Shown piece by piece: positions 4,361 through 6,659 of a DNA stretch of 6,659 nt (the first letter of the stretch is position 1; each line of letters starts with the position of its first letter). The DNA is from Candidatus Apopatocola equi (lineage in GTDB: Bacteria; Bacillota; Clostridia; Oscillospirales; Oscillospiraceae). The notes under the pieces were generated by a model. It had not been told where the DNA came from. It worked only from the letters and a program-made list of their open reading frames with translations, and ran no database searches. The DNA lies in assembly GCA_018065965.1 (NCBI GenBank), contig JAGHSH010000292.1:1-6659 (forward strand). Direction: 5' to 3'. The position numbers were made by a program, and so were the translations under genes.

Positions 4361-5713
4361 ATGAATTTCATCACCCGCCCCTTTGCTTCCCTGCTGATGG
4401 CCTTCTACAACCTCACGGGAAGCTACGGTTGGGCCATTCTTCTGTTTGGTCTGATCGTGAAGCTCATCATGCTGCCCTTCCAGGCGAAGAGCACCCACAG
4501 CACCATGCGTCAGTCCATGCTGCAGCCCCGTCAGAAGGAGCTGGAGAAAAAGTATGGCAACGACAAGGTCAAGTATCAGGAGGAGCTGAGCAAGCTCTAT
4601 AAGGACGCCAAGGTCAATCCCCTCTCCGGCTGCCTGTGGAGTCTGCTGCCCTTCCCCATCCTCATCGCCCTCTATGCACTGGTCCGTCAGCCCCTGAGCA
4701 AGCTCATGGGTCTGGCTGCCACCGAGATCACCGCCCTGACCGGCGTCATGACCGACATGGGTCTCTATGCCGTACCCGCCAAGGCGGACGCCTACGCCGA
4801 GATGACCCTGGCCAACATCCTCGGCAAGAACTTTGATGCGATCGTAGCCAACCCCGCCGTGGCGGACTTCGCCGGCAAGCTCAAGGCGCTGAACTTCCAG
4901 TTCCTGGGCATGAACATGACCGACAAGCCCAGACTTTTCTTCTGGAACTACCTCGATCAGTTCGGCAAGCTGGCCGCCGTGCTGCTGTTCCTGCTGCCCT
5001 TCCTCTCCGCCGGCCTCAGCTGGCTGCAGATGAAGATCGCCTCCGCCCAGCAGCCCAAGCCCGATCCCAACGACGCTCAGGCCGTTGCACAGGCCAACAG
5101 CGCCCAGAGCATGAACGCCATCATGCCCCTGATGTCCGTTTACATCTGCTTCATCATGCCCGCCGCCATGGGCATTTACTGGATCGAGCAGAGCGTTTTG
5201 GCCATTTTCCAGTCCATCGCCCTCAACAAGGTCTTTAAGAAGTCCATCGATGAGGAGATGCGGGAGTTCAACGAAGCGCAGGCCAGGAAGGAAGCCGAGC
5301 TGGCCGCCAAGCGTGCCGAGACCGAGCGTCTCAAGGCCGAGGGCAAGATGCAGCAGAATGTGAACACCAGCAAGAAGCGTCTGGACCGCAAGGAGCGCAA
5401 CGACGCCGAGCAGGACGCCGCTGCCCGCCGCGCTGCCGAGCGCGCCGCCAAGGGCCTGGAAAAGGAGATCCCGCCCTCTCAGGTGGGTACCCGCCGTTAT
5501 GCCCGCGGCCGCGCCTATGAGGCCGACCGCTTCGAGCGTATGGCCGCCGAGAAGGCCGCGAAGGAGCGTCTGGCACAGGAGCAGCTGGAGCAGCGTATGG
5601 CTGAGAACACTGCCGCCGGTTACGGCCGCGGCCGCGCCTACGACCCCAACCGCTATAACAACGAGGGGCAGAGCGAAGCCCCTGTGGAGGAAAAGAATGA
5701 TCAGAACAGCTGA
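4361..5713 (+). CDS. yidC: YidC/Oxa1/SpoIIIJ-family membrane protein insertase with long basic C-terminal tail
   Basis: The 450-residue product has the five-helix Gram-positive YidC plan. TM1 is about 22-40, followed by a charged cytoplasmic helical hairpin (about 41-88, LQPRQKELEKKYGNDKVKYQEELSKLYKD). TM2 is about 90-110 (NPLSGCLWSLLPFPILIALY), then an outer loop of about 90 residues. TM3 is about 202-222, TM4 and TM5 about 253-290 (IMPLMSVYICFIMPAAMGIYWIEQS). YidC inserts and folds membrane proteins alone or with SecYEG. No signal peptide or lipobox is present, unlike Bacillus SpoIIIJ. The usual groove arginine of TM1 aligns with Lys34 (GLIVKLIMLPF). From about 292 on there is a highly charged coiled-coil tail of some 160 residues, likely contacting ribosomes, with a duplicated YxRGRAY motif. 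The last 17 bases overlap jag. Confidence 0.95.
   Translation: MNFITRPFASLLMAFYNLTGSYGWAILLFGLIVKLIMLPFQAKSTHSTMRQSMLQPRQKELEKKYGNDKVKYQEELSKLYKDAKVNPLSGCLWSLLPFPILIALYALVRQPLSKLMGLAATEITALTGVMTDMGLYAVPAKADAYAEMTLANILGKNFDAIVANPAVADFAGKLKALNFQFLGMNMTDKPRLFFWNYLDQFGKLAAVLLFLLPFLSAGLSWLQMKIASAQQPKPDPNDAQAVAQANSAQSMNAIMPLMSVYICFIMPAAMGIYWIEQSVLAIFQSIALNKVFKKSIDEEMREFNEAQARKEAELAAKRAETERLKAEGKMQQNVNTSKKRLDRKERNDAEQDAAARRAAERAAKGLEKEIPPSQVGTRRYARGRAYEADRFERMAAEKAAKERLAQEQLEQRMAENTAAGYGRGRAYDPNRYNNEGQSEAPVEEKNDQNS
5498..5533 (+). repeat. YxRGRAY[ED]x[DN]R[FY] motif, copy 1, in the YidC tail
   Basis: This encodes YidC residues 380-391 (YARGRAYEADRF). It matches copy 2 at 5621-5656 (YGRGRAYDPNRY) in 8 of 12 residues, with near-identical DNA over the RGRAY codons. 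The copies lie 41 residues apart, separated by an Ala/Glu/Lys helix. Confidence 0.7.
5621..5656 (+). repeat. YxRGRAY[ED]x[DN]R[FY] motif, copy 2, in the YidC tail
   Basis: This encodes YidC residues 421-432 (YGRGRAYDPNRY), near the C-terminus and just before the acidic last 18 residues. Copy 1 is at 5498-5533. The Arg/Gly/Tyr composition suggests RNA or ribosome contact, which is inference. Confidence 0.7.
5686..5690 (+). promoter_or_regulatory. Ribosome binding site of jag inside the end of yidC
   Basis: GGAGG lies six bases before ATG 5697, within the yidC coding sequence. It decides the jag start and, with the 17-base overlap, points to coupled translation of the insertase and Jag/KhpB. 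Confidence 0.8.
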
Positions 5714-6659
5714 AGCTGAGGGCAAAGACATTTTCGCCGCTGCTGCCGCTGCCCGTGCCAAGCTGGGCATTGGCGAGGATGAAGGCAGCGTGGAAGTGCT
5801 GGTTCGTCCCCGCAGCGGTTTTCTGGGCATCGGTTCCCGCCTCGCCTGCGTCCGTGTGAGCGTGGAGAGCGAGGACGCCCCCGCCGCCGGGAAGAAGCCC
5901 GTTCCCGAGAAGAAGAAAGCCCCCGAGAAGAAGCCCGAGGGCGAGAAAAAGGCTCCCGTGCAGGAAAAGAAGCCTGCGAGCGTGAAAAAGCCCGCACCTC
6001 CCCGTCCGGAGGAGACTCCCGCAGCCGCCAAGAGCGCACCTGCCGATCCCGCCGAGCGCAAGGCACAGGTGGAGGGCTTCCTCCGCGGCCTGCTGGAGCA
6101 GATGGACGTGGAAGCCGAGATCATCATCACCGACCGGGAGGGCGGCGGTCTCAATGTGGAGCTGGCCGGCCCCAACATGGGCGCGGTGATCGGCCGCCGG
6201 GGCGAGACCCTGGACGCCATCCAGCACCTGACCAACTATGCCCTGAACCGCGGCGGAGAGAAGCATATGCACATCTCCGTGGACGCCGAGGCCTACCGCT
6301 CCAAGCGGGAGGATTCTCTGGTGCATCTGGCCGAGAAGATGGCCGCCAAGGCTCTCAAGTACAACCGCAGCATGGCGCTGGAGCCCATGAACTCCTATGA
6401 GCGCCATGTGATCCACACCGCCCTGCAGAATTACGAGGGCGTGACCACGGCCTCCACCGGCACCGAGCCCAACCGCCGCGTGGTGGTCAGCGTGGTGCGT
6501 CCCGCCGGGGAAAAGACCGAGCGCAGCGGCAGAAACAGCGGCCGCAGCCGCAGCAAAGCCCCCCGGGAGAAGAAGGAGAGCATCGTGACCGCTCCCGCCG
6601 AGGAGCAGACCGCCGCTCCCGCCCCGGTGCAGGCCGCCGAGCCTGTCCCCGCTCCCGTG
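5697..6659 (+). CDS. jag: Jag/KhpB (EloR, SpoIIIJ-associated) RNA-binding protein, partial (C-terminus outside window)
   Basis: The frame is open from ATG 5697 to the last base, giving 321 residues. Domains in order are Jag-N (about 1-56, with SGFLGIGSRLACVRV), a Lys/Pro/Glu/Ala-rich linker (about 60-120), a KH domain (about 121-197, GxxG loop as GRRG at 166-169 in AVIGRRGETLDAIQHLTNYALNR), and R3H (about 199-266, RHVIH with R236 and H240, then NRRVVV). KhpB binds RNA with KhpA and, in streptococci, controls cell elongation and division under StkP phosphorylation. Proteins of this family usually stop soon after R3H; here at least 52 more residues follow, first basic (RSGRNSGRSRSK) then Ala/Pro-rich, and the end is not seen. 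GGAGG six bases upstream supports the start, and the gene overlaps yidC by 17 bases. Confidence 0.95.
   Translation, partial: MIRTAEAEGKDIFAAAAAARAKLGIGEDEGSVEVLVRPRSGFLGIGSRLACVRVSVESEDAPAAGKKPVPEKKKAPEKKPEGEKKAPVQEKKPASVKKPAPPRPEETPAAAKSAPADPAERKAQVEGFLRGLLEQMDVEAEIIITDREGGGLNVELAGPNMGAVIGRRGETLDAIQHLTNYALNRGGEKHMHISVDAEAYRSKREDSLVHLAEKMAAKALKYNRSMALEPMNSYERHVIHTALQNYEGVTTASTGTEPNRRVVVSVVRPAGEKTERSGRNSGRSRSKAPREKKESIVTAPAEEQTAAPAPVQAAEPVPAPV
5892..6005 (+). repeat. Low-complexity EKK/AP-rich linker of Jag
   Basis: Residues 66-103 of Jag consist of imperfect short repeats built on EKK plus AP or P (for example EKKKAPEKKPEGEKKAP). The segment should be disordered and strongly basic, joining Jag-N to the KH domain. 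Length variation here is expected between strains because the codons GAG/AAG/AAA/CCC recur. Confidence 0.65.

Noticed and set aside
4061..6235. A 724-codon open frame on the minus strand, antisense to yidC and jag
   Set aside because: Its Gly/Leu/His/Gln-rich translation has no family features and mirrors the strongly biased codons of yidC and jag.

Overview
The window reads as a compact, GC-rich stretch of a Gram-positive Clostridia chromosome, most likely Oscillospiraceae/Ruminococcaceae. The basis is the gene families (DivIVA, SepF, YidD, Jag/KhpB, a YidC without signal peptide or lipobox) together with consensus SigA promoters and AGGAGG-type ribosome binding sites. The genus assignment is inference; no RNA gene marker is present to fix it.

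The layout is two divergent operons leaving a 336-base intergenic region (3258-3593). Leftward on the minus strand run hfq, a HlyD-like membrane-anchored adaptor gene, yggS (PLP-binding protein), sepF and divIVA (cut by the left window edge). Spacings are 36, 21, -23 and 37 bases, so this looks like one transcription unit. Rightward on the plus strand run rpmH (bL34), rnpA (RNase P protein), yidD, yidC and jag/khpB (cut by the right edge), with an ATGA overlap (rnpA/yidD) and a 17-base overlap (yidC/jag). This second run is the classic rpmH cluster found near the origin in many bacteria, but dnaA is not its divergent neighbour here and no DnaA boxes are visible.

Each operon has a well-formed SigA promoter in the intergenic region: TTTACA-17-TATAAT with an extended -10 for hfq, and TTGACA-18-TATAAT for rpmH. 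A third, unexpected promoter-like element (TTGACA-17-GATAAT) lies in an AT-rich island inside yggS and points at sepF-divIVA. It could uncouple the division genes from hfq.

Functionally, the right operon couples ribosome assembly, tRNA maturation and membrane-protein insertion, and ends in the RNA-binding protein KhpB. The left operon starts with the RNA chaperone Hfq and ends in the Z-ring and polar-growth factors SepF and DivIVA. The locus therefore places two global RNA-binding proteins and the division machinery around one divergent control region. Other points of interest are a perfect 16-bp inverted repeat inside the HlyD-like gene, a strong hairpin in the rpmH leader, a duplicated YxRGRAY motif in the long YidC tail, Lys in place of the usual hydrophilic-groove Arg of YidC, and a low-complexity C-terminal extension on Jag. 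I saw no mobile element, CRISPR array, tRNA/rRNA or clear intrinsic terminator. I do not see a wholly new system here; the novelty is in arrangement and regulation.
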